Positions 7,800 to 15,569 of a stretch of 23,347 nt of DNA are shown here, one piece after another (position 1 is the stretch's first letter; the number at the start of each line of letters is the position of its first letter). The position numbers and the translations under genes are program-made. Below the pieces are notes generated by a model. The model had not been told where the DNA came from, did no database searches, and saw only the letters and a program-made list of their open reading frames with translations. The DNA comes from Methanomassiliicoccus sp. UBA386 (GTDB lineage Archaea; Thermoplasmatota; Thermoplasmata; Methanomassiliicoccales; Methanomassiliicoccaceae), in NCBI GenBank assembly GCA_002498285.1, contig DAGU01000089.1, forward strand, positions 1 to 23,347. The letters are read 5' to 3'.

Positions 7800-7895
7800 C
7801 TTGCGGAGACGACCCATCTGGAAGATGAAGGATGTCCGATGGCGCATGCCTCCGCGTGTTTCGGCCGGCGCCCGTAGCCGCTAAGGCCTCCGCGC

Positions 7896-8270
7896 TCACG
7901 ATTGGATGAACTTGACATACTCCATCTGCTCGCTGCCCTGCAGCTCGGCGAGCATCGACTTGACCATGGCCGCCTGCCCTCGGACCAGGAAGACATTGAG
8001 GCATTTTCCGTTCTTGAGATGGGAATGGACCTGCGTGGTAATGATCTCCTGGTACTCGTGCCTGTTCTCGTCAACGCCTTCGGCCAGGTGTATCGTGATG
8101 AGGACCCCTTCCACGTCCCCTTGCAGGGTGCCGCGCTCTCTGACCTCGGCCTCGGCGGAACGAATGCATACGCGGACGGCCTCGCTCCGCCCGGTCAGCC
8201 CATAGGCCTTCTGGAGCATGTCCAGGGTCTCAAGGTTCCTTTCGGTCAGGGAAACGCTAACAACGGGCAT
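7896..8270 (-). CDS. nikR: NikR-type metal-responsive ribbon-helix-helix regulator
   Basis: A 124-residue regulator with a CopG/Arc-type ribbon-helix-helix at the N-terminus (VVSVSLTERNLETLDMLQKAYGLTGRSEAVR, with the strand first) and an ACT-like regulatory domain. The four high-affinity nickel ligands of E. coli NikR (His76, His87, His89, Cys95) are all present with the same spacing: His71, His82, His84 and Cys90 (HEYQEI, TTQVHSHL, GKC). An in-frame ATG at 8282 lies upstream, but the minus-strand box A at 8293-8300 puts transcription start near 8270, so MPVVSVSL is the likely start. It is divergent from a Znu-like importer 127 bases away, which it probably controls. The metal sensed in vivo, nickel or another, cannot be read from sequence. 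Confidence 0.9.
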   Translation of the reverse strand: MPVVSVSLTERNLETLDMLQKAYGLTGRSEAVRVCIRSAEAEVRERGTLQGDVEGVLITIHLAEGVDENRHEYQEIITTQVHSHLKNGKCLNVFLVRGQAAMVKSMLAELQGSEQMEYVKFIQS

Positions 8271-8292
8271 GTAACATGTCATTCATGTCTAC

Positions 8293-8300
8293 GATATAAG
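8293..8300 (-). promoter_or_regulatory. Box A of the nikR-like gene
   Basis: On the minus strand CTTATATC, about 27 bases before the ATG at 8270. A short inverted repeat, ACATG-N5-CATGT (8274-8288), lies between this box and the start, where a repressor could act on nikR itself. Confidence 0.5.
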
Positions 8301-8344
8301 ATATTATGTTGAAATTAATAGGAACATGGCGGAAATGACAGCGT

Positions 8345-8376
8345 TTGTTAATAAGAATAAGTTTAATTATTAACAA
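8345..8376. promoter_or_regulatory. Inverted repeat over the znuA box A, probable NikR operator
   Basis: TTGTTAATAA and TTATTAACAA form perfect 10-bp arms (8345-8354 and 8367-8376) around a 12-base spacer. The likely znuA box A, TTTAATTA (8362-8369), lies inside it, so binding would block TBP access. Arm centres are 22 bp apart, the same as in the E. coli NikR site GTATGA-N16-TCATAC. The position between nikR and its presumed target supports an operator role. Confidence 0.65.
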
Positions 8377-8397
8377 TGTTCTCCGTTATCTCGTTAC

Positions 8398-9324
8398 ATG
8401 AGACCCCTATCCAAGACGATCCTCGCAGTGGCGGCCGTTGCCATGCTGATGGCGGTGGCGCTGCTGGCATCTGGCCTGTTGAACGGTCCGCCTTCCTTGG
8501 GGGACCGGATCGATGCCGTGGTGACCATCGCCCCCCAGCAGGCGATGGTGGAGGCCATCGGAGGGGACCATGTCAGCGTGACCCTCATGGTGCCCGCCGG
8601 GCAGGATCCGCACACCTATGAGCCGACCTCTGGGCAGATCAGGGCGGTATCTTCGGCGGATGTCTATTTCGAGGTCGGTTCGGGGGTCGAGTTCGAACTG
8701 ACCAGAATGAGCACCCTGAGGGAGGTCAACCGGGGCATGGCCATTGTGGACTGCTCGAGGAACATGACCCTCATCGAGCAGGGGGCCCCAGATCACGATG
8801 GTGAAGCGGACGGGCATCAGCATGAGGGGAACGACCCCCACATCTGGCTCTCCCCGCCGAACCTGAAGCAGATGGCCAGGAACGTGTTCGATGGACTGGT
8901 GGCGGTCGACCCAGATCATTCAGGGGATTATGAGCAGAACCTCCAGGCCTACGAGGAGCGGATGGACTCGCTCCATGAGAACATCAGCGCGATGCTGGCT
9001 GACTACCGGGGAATGAAGTTCATGGTGTTCCATCCGGCCTGGGGCTACTTCGCCCACGAATACGGCCTGGTCCAGACCGCCATTGAGCAGGAAGGGCAGG
9101 AGCCGGGTCCGGTGGGCATCTCGAAGATCATAGATCAGGCCAAGCAGCAGAACATTCACGTGATCTTCGTATCCCCGCAGATCGACTCCAGAGGCGCCCA
9201 GGTGATCGCCGACGAGATCAACGGGGAGGTGGCCCGGGCGGACCCGCTTTCCACCGACATCGAGGCTGAACTGCTTTACCTGGCCCAGGAGATGGCCAAG
9301 GGATTCAGCAAGCAGGGGACATGA
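8398..9324 (+). CDS. znuA: Metal ABC transporter substrate-binding protein (ZnuA/TroA family)
   Basis: A 308-residue cluster A-I binding protein that captures a transition metal outside the cell and delivers it to the permease. An N-terminal hydrophobic segment (about 8-29) acts as a signal or membrane anchor; no lipobox Cys is seen. The metal ligands are His72 in DPHTYEP, His148 in DPHIWLSP, His212 in FHPAWGYFA and Asp282 in ADPL, the full ZnuA/TroA set. A His- and acid-rich loop, HDGEADGHQHEGNDPH (133-148), is typical of zinc-binding members. The ATG at 8398 is about 32 bases from the box A centre, so the leader is very short or absent. It is the first gene of an A-C-B operon. The zinc assignment rests on family; nickel is possible given the NikR neighbour. 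Confidence 0.92.
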   Translation: MRPLSKTILAVAAVAMLMAVALLASGLLNGPPSLGDRIDAVVTIAPQQAMVEAIGGDHVSVTLMVPAGQDPHTYEPTSGQIRAVSSADVYFEVGSGVEFELTRMSTLREVNRGMAIVDCSRNMTLIEQGAPDHDGEADGHQHEGNDPHIWLSPPNLKQMARNVFDGLVAVDPDHSGDYEQNLQAYEERMDSLHENISAMLADYRGMKFMVFHPAWGYFAHEYGLVQTAIEQEGQEPGPVGISKIIDQAKQQNIHVIFVSPQIDSRGAQVIADEINGEVARADPLSTDIEAELLYLAQEMAKGFSKQGT

Positions 9325-9325
9325 T

Positions 9326-10135
9326 ATGGGCGCGGAGCACTCGTTCCAGGAGAGGGGCGCGAAGAGATCGCGATCGGCAATGGATGAGCCCGCGATATCA
9401 TTGCGCGACGTCACCGCAGGATACGATGGGCGGCCGACGATCGAGGCCATCACCCTCGAGGTCGAGGAAGGCGACTTCTACGGCATCATCGGCCCTAACG
9501 GCGGGGGCAAGTCCACCCTGCTCAAGGTCATCCTGGGGCTGATAGCTCCCATGAAGGGTGCGGTCAGGATCATGGGGCTTCCTCCCGAGGAGGGGAGGCG
9601 GCACATCGGGTATCTGCCGCAGTACGCCGACTATGACAAGGTGTATCCGATCTCGGTCTGGGACGTGGCCCTGATGGGGCGGCGGTCCAGGCGGGGGATT
9701 TCGCCATGGTATTCCTCCGAGGACCGGAGGGCGGCCGAGGAAGCCCTCGACGCCGTGAACATGCTCGATCATCGCGAGCGGAACATCGGGAAGCTATCGG
9801 GCGGCCAGCGGCAGAGGGTGTTCATCGCCCGGGCGCTGGCCTCCAGGCCGAAGATCCTGCTCCTCGACGAGCCCACCGCCAGCGTGGACCCGGAGGGGCA
9901 GGAGAGCATCTTCGCCCTGTTCTCCGAGCTCAACAAGGAGATGACGATCCTGCTGGTGAGCCACGACGTGGGCATGATCACAACGCACGTCAACAAGCTT
10001 GCCTGCATCAACCGCACCATCGTCACCCACGACGAGCCGGTCATAACGCCGGAGATGCTGCAGAAGGGATACAGCTGCCCGGTGGACCTCATCGCCCATG
10101 GGGATGTGCCCCACCGCATGCTTCGGAATCACTGA
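9326..10135 (+). CDS. znuC: Metal ABC transporter ATP-binding protein (ZnuC-like)
   Basis: This 269-residue ATPase powers the importer at the inner face of the membrane. It has Walker A GPNGGGKST (56-64), Q-loop Gln99 in LPQYADYD, signature LSGGQ (157-161), Walker B LLLDEP (178-183) and the switch His in LLVSHDVG. The spacing and the PISVWDVALMGR segment fit the zinc/manganese class. It starts one base after the znuA stop with AGGGGA upstream at 9314-9319. A second Met at residue 19 (MDEPAISLRDV) matches the usual N-terminus of the family better, so the first 18 basic residues may not be translated. Confidence 0.94.
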   Translation: MGAEHSFQERGAKRSRSAMDEPAISLRDVTAGYDGRPTIEAITLEVEEGDFYGIIGPNGGGKSTLLKVILGLIAPMKGAVRIMGLPPEEGRRHIGYLPQYADYDKVYPISVWDVALMGRRSRRGISPWYSSEDRRAAEEALDAVNMLDHRERNIGKLSGGQRQRVFIARALASRPKILLLDEPTASVDPEGQESIFALFSELNKEMTILLVSHDVGMITTHVNKLACINRTIVTHDEPVITPEMLQKGYSCPVDLIAHGDVPHRMLRNH

Positions 10136-10150
10136 GGAAGTGTCGATCTT

Positions 10151-11080
10151 ATGAGACATGAAGAGAAGGTCCTTGCCGTCATCGCCGCCGCCACCATCCT
10201 GGTCATACTTGCCCTGGTGTCCTTCAGCGGCTACTACTCGTTCATCAACAGGATGTTCCTGGCAGGCATCCTGGCCAGTCTGGTCTGCGGAGTGGTGGGC
10301 ACCTTCGTGGTGGTCCGGCGGGTGGTCTTCATGAGCGATGCCATCGCCCACTCCACCTTCGGAGGCATCGGCCTGGCCTTCCTGCTGCAGAGCGCCCTGG
10401 GCTGGTTATGGTTCGACCCCATGCTCGGAGCGGCCCTCTTTGCCCTCGGGGCCGCGGTGATCCTGAGCATGGGATGGACCCGGCTGAGCGTGCGTGAGGA
10501 CTCGGTCATCGGCGTCCTGTGGGTCATCGGCATGGCGCTGGGCGTGCTGTTCTATAGCCTGGTCGATCCCCGGAAGGTCTCCCTGATATCGCCCGAGAGC
10601 ATCCTCTTCGGCAGCATCCTCCTCATCAGCGAGGAGACGTTGTGGATGATGCTGGCCATCCTGGTGGCGATCTATGTTGTGGTGTTCTTCCTCTTCAGGG
10701 ACCTGCAGATACTCACCTTTGACGAGGAGCACGCCCGCATCTCCGGCCTCAACGTTCCTCTCATCAACTTCATCCTGCTGGCCCTCATAGCCTTCACCAT
10801 AATCGCCCTGATCCAGCTGGTGGGCGTCATATTGGCCATCGCCATGCTCACCATCCCGGCGGCGATAGCGGGCACGTTCACCGACAGCCTCAAGAGCATG
10901 ATGCTGTCGGCCGTGACGGTGTCCCTGGTCCTGACCGCGGCAGGCTCCTTTGCGGCCATCGCCATGGACACTCCTCCCGGGGCGACCATCGTCATCCTGA
11001 TGGGGGCGGTGTTCATCGCCGTGATGCTGGTCCGCCTGCGAACGCACGGCGGAGGTGCGGCGGCCAGGAAAGGGGCCTGA
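10151..11080 (+). CDS. znuB: Metal ABC transporter permease (ZnuB-like, ABC-3 family)
   Basis: A 309-residue membrane protein with about eight hydrophobic helices, the first at about 7-27. It carries the ABC-3 family motif near the N-terminal third, MSDAIAHSTFGGIGLAFLL (about 61-79), and FDEEHARISGLNV, the coupling region that contacts the ATPase. The C-terminal part (ALIQLVGVILAIAMLTIPAAIA) is conserved in zinc/manganese permeases. GAGGAAG at 10133-10139 lies upstream of the ATG as a ribosome binding site. It completes the znuACB operon. The 133 bases after it are GC-rich, with a GGGGG-N6-CCCCC hairpin near 11135-11150 that could weakly terminate. Confidence 0.94.
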   Translation: MRHEEKVLAVIAAATILVILALVSFSGYYSFINRMFLAGILASLVCGVVGTFVVVRRVVFMSDAIAHSTFGGIGLAFLLQSALGWLWFDPMLGAALFALGAAVILSMGWTRLSVREDSVIGVLWVIGMALGVLFYSLVDPRKVSLISPESILFGSILLISEETLWMMLAILVAIYVVVFFLFRDLQILTFDEEHARISGLNVPLINFILLALIAFTIIALIQLVGVILAIAMLTIPAAIAGTFTDSLKSMMLSAVTVSLVLTAAGSFAAIAMDTPPGATIVILMGAVFIAVMLVRLRTHGGGAAARKGA

Positions 11081-11182
11081 TCGCTCGCCGCCGCGAGGCA
11101 GCCCGGCCGACAGGTCTCTCCGCCCGCCGCCAAGGGGGTGCCGGCCCCCGACGCCCGGCCAGCGGTCGAGCGGCACCCAAAC

Positions 11183-11194
11183 CTTATTGATTAT
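11183..11194 (+). promoter_or_regulatory. Box A of the TraB-family gene
   Basis: CTTATTGATTAT is the only AT-rich block after znuB and is centred about 26 bases before the ATG at 11214. This decides that start against in-frame upstream starts at 11055 and 11193. Confidence 0.5.
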
Positions 11195-11213
11195 GGTCTG
11201 TGATGATTCGTTG

Positions 11214-11930
11214 ATGATCGTCCTGCTAGGGGTTGGCCACGTGTTCGACATCTCCGCCCAGGTGCGCAGCCTCATCGAGGCGGAGCGGCCTGACGTGGTG
11301 TGCGTCGAGCTGGACCCCCCGCGCTACCGAGCGCTCATCAACCCGCCGAGGGAGCGTGCTGACGTTCCCCTGCCATACCGCCTGCTGTCGGTGTTCCAGA
11401 AGCGCCTGGCCAGGGGCTACGGCGGCGAGGCGGGAGCGGAGATGCTGGCCGCCGTGGACGCCGCCCGCGACATCGGCGCCGAGGTGCGGATGATCGACGC
11501 CGACGCCGCCAGCCTGTTCCGCCGCCTGTGGAAGGAGATGCCTCCCTCCGAGAAGGTCCGTTTGATGCTGTCGGCCTTCAGCTCGCTGTTCCTCAGCCGC
11601 CGCACGGTGGAGAGGGAGCTGGGCAACTTCCAGGAGAACGAGGACCGCTACCTGGAGGAGATGGCAAGGCAGTTCCCCACCATGAAGCGTGTGCTCATCG
11701 ACGAGCGCAACGTGGTCATGGCCCAGCGCATCGACGCCGCCGCCTCGCAGGCTCCGTCGGTGGTGGCGGTGGTGGGCGACGGTCACGTGGAGGGGATCGT
11801 CCGCCTGCTGGGGCGGGACGACATGCGGGTGGTGCGCCTCAGAGAGCTCATGGGCCAGCCGGCCGAGCGGGAAGGAGGCGGGGCGGGCAACGCCCAGGCC
11901 ACGTTCCACTTCCAGTTCCCGGGACGGTGA
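11214..11930 (+). CDS. TraB-domain protein
   Basis: The 238-residue product belongs to the TraB family, named after the enterococcal pheromone-shutdown protein and widespread in archaea and eukaryotes. Visible motifs are GVGHVFDIS (6-14), CVELDPPRY (30-38), LIDERNVVMAQRI (161-173) and VGDGHVEGI (187-195). The paired Gly-x-x-His and Glu residues are thought to form a metallopeptidase-like site. Unlike many archaeal members, it lacks the C-terminal membrane helices and ends in a Gly-rich tail. It has its own leaderless promoter. The cellular role is unknown. Confidence 0.88.
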   Translation: MIVLLGVGHVFDISAQVRSLIEAERPDVVCVELDPPRYRALINPPRERADVPLPYRLLSVFQKRLARGYGGEAGAEMLAAVDAARDIGAEVRMIDADAASLFRRLWKEMPPSEKVRLMLSAFSSLFLSRRTVERELGNFQENEDRYLEEMARQFPTMKRVLIDERNVVMAQRIDAAASQAPSVVAVVGDGHVEGIVRLLGRDDMRVVRLRELMGQPAEREGGGAGNAQATFHFQFPGR

Positions 11931-11932
11931 TG

Positions 11933-11940
11933 TTTTAATT
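11933..11940 (+). promoter_or_regulatory. Box A of thyX
   Basis: TTTTAATT lies immediately after the TraB stop and about 25 bases before the GTG at 11961, as expected for a leaderless mRNA starting on GTG. Confidence 0.55.
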
Positions 11941-11960
11941 CCGCTCGCCAATGGGGTGGC

Positions 11961-12632
11961 GTGCGCGTCACCCTCCTTTCCTACACCAAGGACGCCGAGA
12001 GGCTCTGTGCCTCGGCGGCCCATTCCTGCTACTCCGATAAGCCGGCCAGCGAGCTGATGGATGATTGGGACGAGAAGAAGGGTCAAAGATGGCTTGGCAA
12101 CCCGCTTGCATCAGGGCACCATTCGGTCATCGAGCACGCTTCGTTCACGTTCTCGATCGAAGGCGCCAGCCGCGCTCTCACGCATCAGCTGGTGCGCCAT
12201 CGTCTGGCATCGTTCTCCCAGCAGTCCCAACGGTATGTCAGCATGGAGGACGCTGATTATGTCCTGCCGGACAGCATCGCCCGGGACGAGGAGGCGGCGC
12301 GGCGGTTCCGGGAGCTGATGGAGCACATCTGGGAGGAGTACCGGTTCCTCAGCGAGCGGGTGCCCAAGGAGGACGCCCGGTATGTGCTGCCGAACGCCTG
12401 CACCACCAACATCACTGTCACGATGAACGCCAGGGAGCTGTGGCACTTCTTCGAGCTCAGATGCTGCAACCGGGCGCAGTGGGAGCTCCGCGCCGTGGCC
12501 GACGAGATGCTTCGCCTCGCCAGGGAGGCATCGCCGTTGATATTCTCCAAGGCGGGACCGCCGTGCGTCTCGAGGGGGCGGTGCCCGGAGGGCAAGATGA
12601 CGTGCGGCCGGCCCCGCACCGAGCTGCGGTAG
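11961..12632 (+). CDS. thyX: Flavin-dependent thymidylate synthase
   Basis: ThyX makes dTMP from dUMP using FAD, NADPH and methylene-tetrahydro(methano)pterin or folate. The 223-residue protein contains the ThyX motif RHRLASFSQQSQRY (79-92), the FAD/dUMP-binding SGHHSVIEHASFTFSIEG (51-68), and the C-terminal region NARELWHFFELRCCNRAQWELR, in which the Arg binds dUMP. The Cys-rich ending (CVSRGRCPEGKMTCG) is also seen in archaeal members. Translation starts at GTG with no Shine-Dalgarno site, consistent with a leaderless transcript. It ends with TAG. No thyA is seen in the window. Confidence 0.96.
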   Translation: MRVTLLSYTKDAERLCASAAHSCYSDKPASELMDDWDEKKGQRWLGNPLASGHHSVIEHASFTFSIEGASRALTHQLVRHRLASFSQQSQRYVSMEDADYVLPDSIARDEEAARRFRELMEHIWEEYRFLSERVPKEDARYVLPNACTTNITVTMNARELWHFFELRCCNRAQWELRAVADEMLRLAREASPLIFSKAGPPCVSRGRCPEGKMTCGRPRTELR

Positions 12633-12677
12633 CCTGGCTGGTTGCTTTCGAACGAGGGGGAGGCGGTCCCAGAAAAG

Positions 12678-12686
12678 GATTAAATA
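12678..12686 (+). promoter_or_regulatory. Box A and ribosome binding site of rps17e
   Basis: GATTAAATA is followed about 40 bases later by the ATG at 12726. A short leader of about 18 bases carries AGGTGA (12716-12721) four bases before the start. This is one of the few genes here with a leader and a Shine-Dalgarno site, as might suit a highly expressed ribosomal protein. Confidence 0.5.
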
Positions 12687-12725
12687 GACTATCACCTTAA
12701 CCAATCTCCTAGCCCAGGTGAACTC

Positions 12726-12917
12726 ATGGGAAATATCCGCTCCACTTACATCAAGAGGATCGCTCTCGAGCTCGTTCAGAAGTACCCCTCGGTGTTCAAT
12801 GACGACTTCGAGAACAACAAGATACTGGTATCCAAGCTGACCAATGTAGAGTCGACCACCATGCGCAACCGTGTTGCCGGGTACGTCACCACCTACTGGC
12901 AGAACATGGAACACTAA
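12726..12917 (+). CDS. rps17e: 30S ribosomal protein S17e
   Basis: A 63-residue small-subunit protein found in archaea and eukaryotes. The sequence MGNIRSTYIKRIALEL, then the KYPSVFNDDFENNK block and KLTNVESTTMRNRVAGYVT are typical of S17e throughout its length. Size is normal for the archaeal form. It stands alone with its own promoter between thyX and the ABC exporter. The lower-GC codon use compared with neighbours fits a conserved, highly expressed gene. Confidence 0.96.
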   Translation: MGNIRSTYIKRIALELVQKYPSVFNDDFENNKILVSKLTNVESTTMRNRVAGYVTTYWQNMEH

Positions 12918-12925
12918 GCGTATCG

Positions 12926-12935
12926 TTTTTATTAA
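12926..12935 (+). promoter_or_regulatory. Box A of the ABC-2 exporter operon
   Basis: TTTTTATTAA lies about 25 bases before the GTG at 12956, giving a leaderless mRNA that starts on GTG. Confidence 0.55.
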
Positions 12936-12955
12936 GACAATCACTACCTGCCAGG

Positions 12956-13909
12956 GTGGCCCCAGCCATAGAGGTCCGCTCCCTGAGCAGGGTGTTCTCC
13001 GGACGCGGGAATACGCTCGCCCTCGATAACGTCGATCTGACAGTGGAAGAGGGCGAGCTATTCGGCCTCCTTGGCCCCAATGGGGCTGGCAAGACCACTC
13101 TGATCAAGATCCTGTGCACTCTTCTTCTTCCGTCCTCCGGCACCGCCAGCGTTCTCGGTCATGACGTCGACGCCGACGCCAAGCAGATCAGGAAGCGCAT
13201 CAACATGGTCTCGGGCGGGGAGATCTCCGGCTATGGACTATTGACGATCCGCGAGAACCTGTGGATGTTCACCCAGTTCTACGGCGTCCCCGGGAAGGTG
13301 GCTAGGGAGCGCATCGATTCGCTGCTGGAGGCGTTCGGCCTGCAGGATAAGGCGGATGCCAAGCTTCGCACCGTCTCCACCGGGCAGCGGCAGAAGATGA
13401 ACATCATCAGGGGGTTCGCCACCGACCCCGAGCTGATCTTCCTGGACGAGCCGACGCTTGGTCTGGACGTCTCGACAAGCATCGCCATACGGAACTACCT
13501 TCGCGAATGGGTGCGCGAACGCAGCGGCCGGACGATGCTGCTCACCACCCATTATATGAGGGAGGCCGAGGAGCTGTGCGACCGGGTGGCCATCATCGAC
13601 CGCGGGAGGATCGTGGCCGTCGACACGCCGGCCGGGCTGAAGCGAAGGGTGGGCAGCGGCTCGTCGTTCCTCATCGAGACCACGCCCTTCGATCCTGAGC
13701 CCATGCGCTCCCTGCCGGGGATGAGAGGCATGACCGCCCGGCCGGCGGATGGGCACATGAACATCCGCATGGTGCTCGACGACGAGTCGGTCATCGCCGA
13801 CGTCATCTCGTCGATCGTCTCGTCCGGCGCCCGCGTGATCGGCCTCAGCAAGAACGAGCCCACGCTGGAGGACGCGTTCATGCACCTGGTGGGGAGAGGG
13901 CTGGAATGA
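12956..13909 (+). CDS. ABC-2 type transporter ATP-binding protein
   Basis: This 317-residue ATPase belongs to the NatA/DrrA-like exporters. It has Walker A GPNGAGKTT (40-48), a signature that reads STGQRQK (141-147) in place of LSGGQ, Walker B LIFLDEP (160-166), the D-loop GLD, and the switch His in LTTHYMREAEELCDRVAII. The Q-loop region reads NMVSGGEISGYG, with no Gln at the expected place. A C-terminal domain of about 90 residues follows, as in this subfamily. It starts at GTG without a ribosome binding site. Its TGA overlaps the ATG of the first permease. The exported substrate cannot be read from the sequence. Confidence 0.93.
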   Translation: MAPAIEVRSLSRVFSGRGNTLALDNVDLTVEEGELFGLLGPNGAGKTTLIKILCTLLLPSSGTASVLGHDVDADAKQIRKRINMVSGGEISGYGLLTIRENLWMFTQFYGVPGKVARERIDSLLEAFGLQDKADAKLRTVSTGQRQKMNIIRGFATDPELIFLDEPTLGLDVSTSIAIRNYLREWVRERSGRTMLLTTHYMREAEELCDRVAIIDRGRIVAVDTPAGLKRRVGSGSSFLIETTPFDPEPMRSLPGMRGMTARPADGHMNIRMVLDDESVIADVISSIVSSGARVIGLSKNEPTLEDAFMHLVGRGLE

Positions 13910-14718
13910 GCGACTGGGCGCTGAACCTCAGGGCTGGCATGGCGCGCGCGTACGCCAGGACGGTCGGCGCCACCAGGGAGCCGTCATGGGTGGTGTTCGA
14001 CGTCCTCCTTCCGCTCTTGGGCGTTGCCGCCTACATCTACTACTACCGCGCCCTGGGCGCCAGCCCCGCCTTCGAAGGCTTCGTCGTGCTGGGAGGAGCG
14101 ATGACCGCGTTCTGGTTGAACGTCCTGTGGGGCATGGCCGCTCAGCTGTACTGGGAGCGGGAGGTGGGCAACCTCCAGCTGTTCATGGTGGCGCCCATGT
14201 CGCGCATGGCCCTGCTGGCCGGCATGGCGCTGGGCGGGCTGTTCACATCGGCCGTCAGAGCGCTGAGCACGCTGGTCCTCGGAACGCTCATCTTCCAGGT
14301 TCACATGTCGGTGGAGGACCCCCTCGCATTAGCGGCCGTCTTCTCCCTGACCATGCTGGCCGTGTACGGCATGGGGATGGTGCTGTCCTCCCTCTTCCTC
14401 ATGTACGGCCGGGACGCCTGGAACATCTCCAACCTGATGCAGGAGCCGGTCTACCTGGTCTCCGGCTTCTACTTCCCGGTCCGGGAGCTCGGTCTTGGCG
14501 TATCGGCGCTGGCGACGCTCATACCCGTAACGCTCGGTCTGGACGCCATGCGGCAGCTGCTGTTCGGCGCGGCCTCTCAAGGTCTTCTTCCCGTGTGGTT
14601 GGAGGCATCCATGCTGGCGGTGCAGGCTGCGGCATTCTTCCTGCTGGCCAGGTTCTCGCTCGACCGCATGGAGCAGCGCGGCCGCAGGGAGGGGAGGCTG
14701 ACCCTGAGATGGCAGTGA
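13906..14718 (+). CDS. ABC-2 type transporter permease (first subunit)
   Basis: A 270-residue membrane protein with about six hydrophobic segments (from about 26 onward), the ABC-2 permease layout. The segment WEREVGNLQLFMVAPMSRMALLAG is the characteristic cytoplasmic coupling region, and EPVYLVSGFYFPVRELG before the last helices is also family-typical. It is translationally coupled to the ATPase by an ATGA overlap and overlaps the second permease by 10 bases. Two different permeases in one operon suggest a heterodimeric channel. Confidence 0.92.
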   Translation: MSDWALNLRAGMARAYARTVGATREPSWVVFDVLLPLLGVAAYIYYYRALGASPAFEGFVVLGGAMTAFWLNVLWGMAAQLYWEREVGNLQLFMVAPMSRMALLAGMALGGLFTSAVRALSTLVLGTLIFQVHMSVEDPLALAAVFSLTMLAVYGMGMVLSSLFLMYGRDAWNISNLMQEPVYLVSGFYFPVRELGLGVSALATLIPVTLGLDAMRQLLFGAASQGLLPVWLEASMLAVQAAAFFLLARFSLDRMEQRGRREGRLTLRWQ

Positions 14719-15569
14719 AGGACCATCTGCGGACGCTGCGGCTGGCCGCCTGGCTGGGGTGGCAGATCGAGTCCAACTGGGCGCGCCCGCTCATCTTCCT
14801 CACCTACTCGTTCATCCGCCCCATCGCGGCCACGCTCATCCTGGTCATCATGTACCTGATCGTCAAGCAGGACGTGGCATCCGAGCCCGCGCTGTTCTCA
14901 TACGTCTATCTGGGAGCGACCTTCTACATGTTCGTGTCCAGCGTGGTGTTCGGGATCACGTACGTCATACACGCGGACCGGGAGCACTACCAGACGCTGC
15001 GCAACATCTACATCTCGCCCATCTCGCTGTACGTGTACCTGATCGGCCGCGCCACCGGCAAGGTGCTGTTGGCGGCGCTGGCGGTCATCATCTCGCTCAC
15101 CTTCGGCATCCTGGTGCTGGGGCTTCCGTTCGATCTGCTGCTGGTCGATTGGCCCCTGTTCCTGCTGACCATGGTCCTGGGGCTAGCGTGCCTGATCGCC
15201 CTGGGGCTGGCCCTGGCCGGCATCTCGCTTCTGACGGCCAAGCACTCCACGTCGATCAACGAGGGCGTGGGCGGCCTTGTCTACCTGCTGTGCGGGGCCG
15301 TCTTTCCCATCACCGTGCTGCCGGCATGGGGGCAGGCCATCGGCCTCACCATCCCGGTGACCTACTGGCTGGAGCTGGTGAGGCGTTCGCTTTACCCGGG
15401 AGAAGGCATCGAGCTGCTGGGGGGCCTTCAGGACTTCACGGACGGGACCATACTGCTCTTCCTGCTGGTGTCCACCGTGGCCTTCGCCGCGCTGTCGCTG
15501 GTGCTGTTCCGAAGCGCCGACCGGGTCGCCCGCCAGAGGGGAAAGCTGGACATGATCACCACGTACTAG
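14709..15569 (+). CDS. ABC-2 type transporter permease (second subunit)
   Basis: A 286-residue membrane protein with six predicted helices. The segment HADREHYQTLRNIYISPISLYVYLIGR matches the ABC-2 coupling region, and GGLVYLLCGAVFPITVLPAWGQ the loop and helix before the C-terminal part. It diverges from the first permease, so the pair is not a recent duplication. The ATG at 14709 lies inside the 3' end of the first permease gene, and the long open frame upstream of it is a shadow. It ends with TAG. That CTAG is shared as the stop of the convergent gene on the other strand. Confidence 0.92.
   Translation: MAVKDHLRTLRLAAWLGWQIESNWARPLIFLTYSFIRPIAATLILVIMYLIVKQDVASEPALFSYVYLGATFYMFVSSVVFGITYVIHADREHYQTLRNIYISPISLYVYLIGRATGKVLLAALAVIISLTFGILVLGLPFDLLLVDWPLFLLTMVLGLACLIALGLALAGISLLTAKHSTSINEGVGGLVYLLCGAVFPITVLPAWGQAIGLTIPVTYWLELVRRSLYPGEGIELLGGLQDFTDGTILLFLLVSTVAFAALSLVLFRSADRVARQRGKLDMITTY

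Noticed and set aside
11201..11260. Duplicated TGATGAT resembling C boxes of a C/D guide RNA
   Set aside because: No CUGA D box follows at a suitable distance, and the second copy forms the start of the TraB gene.
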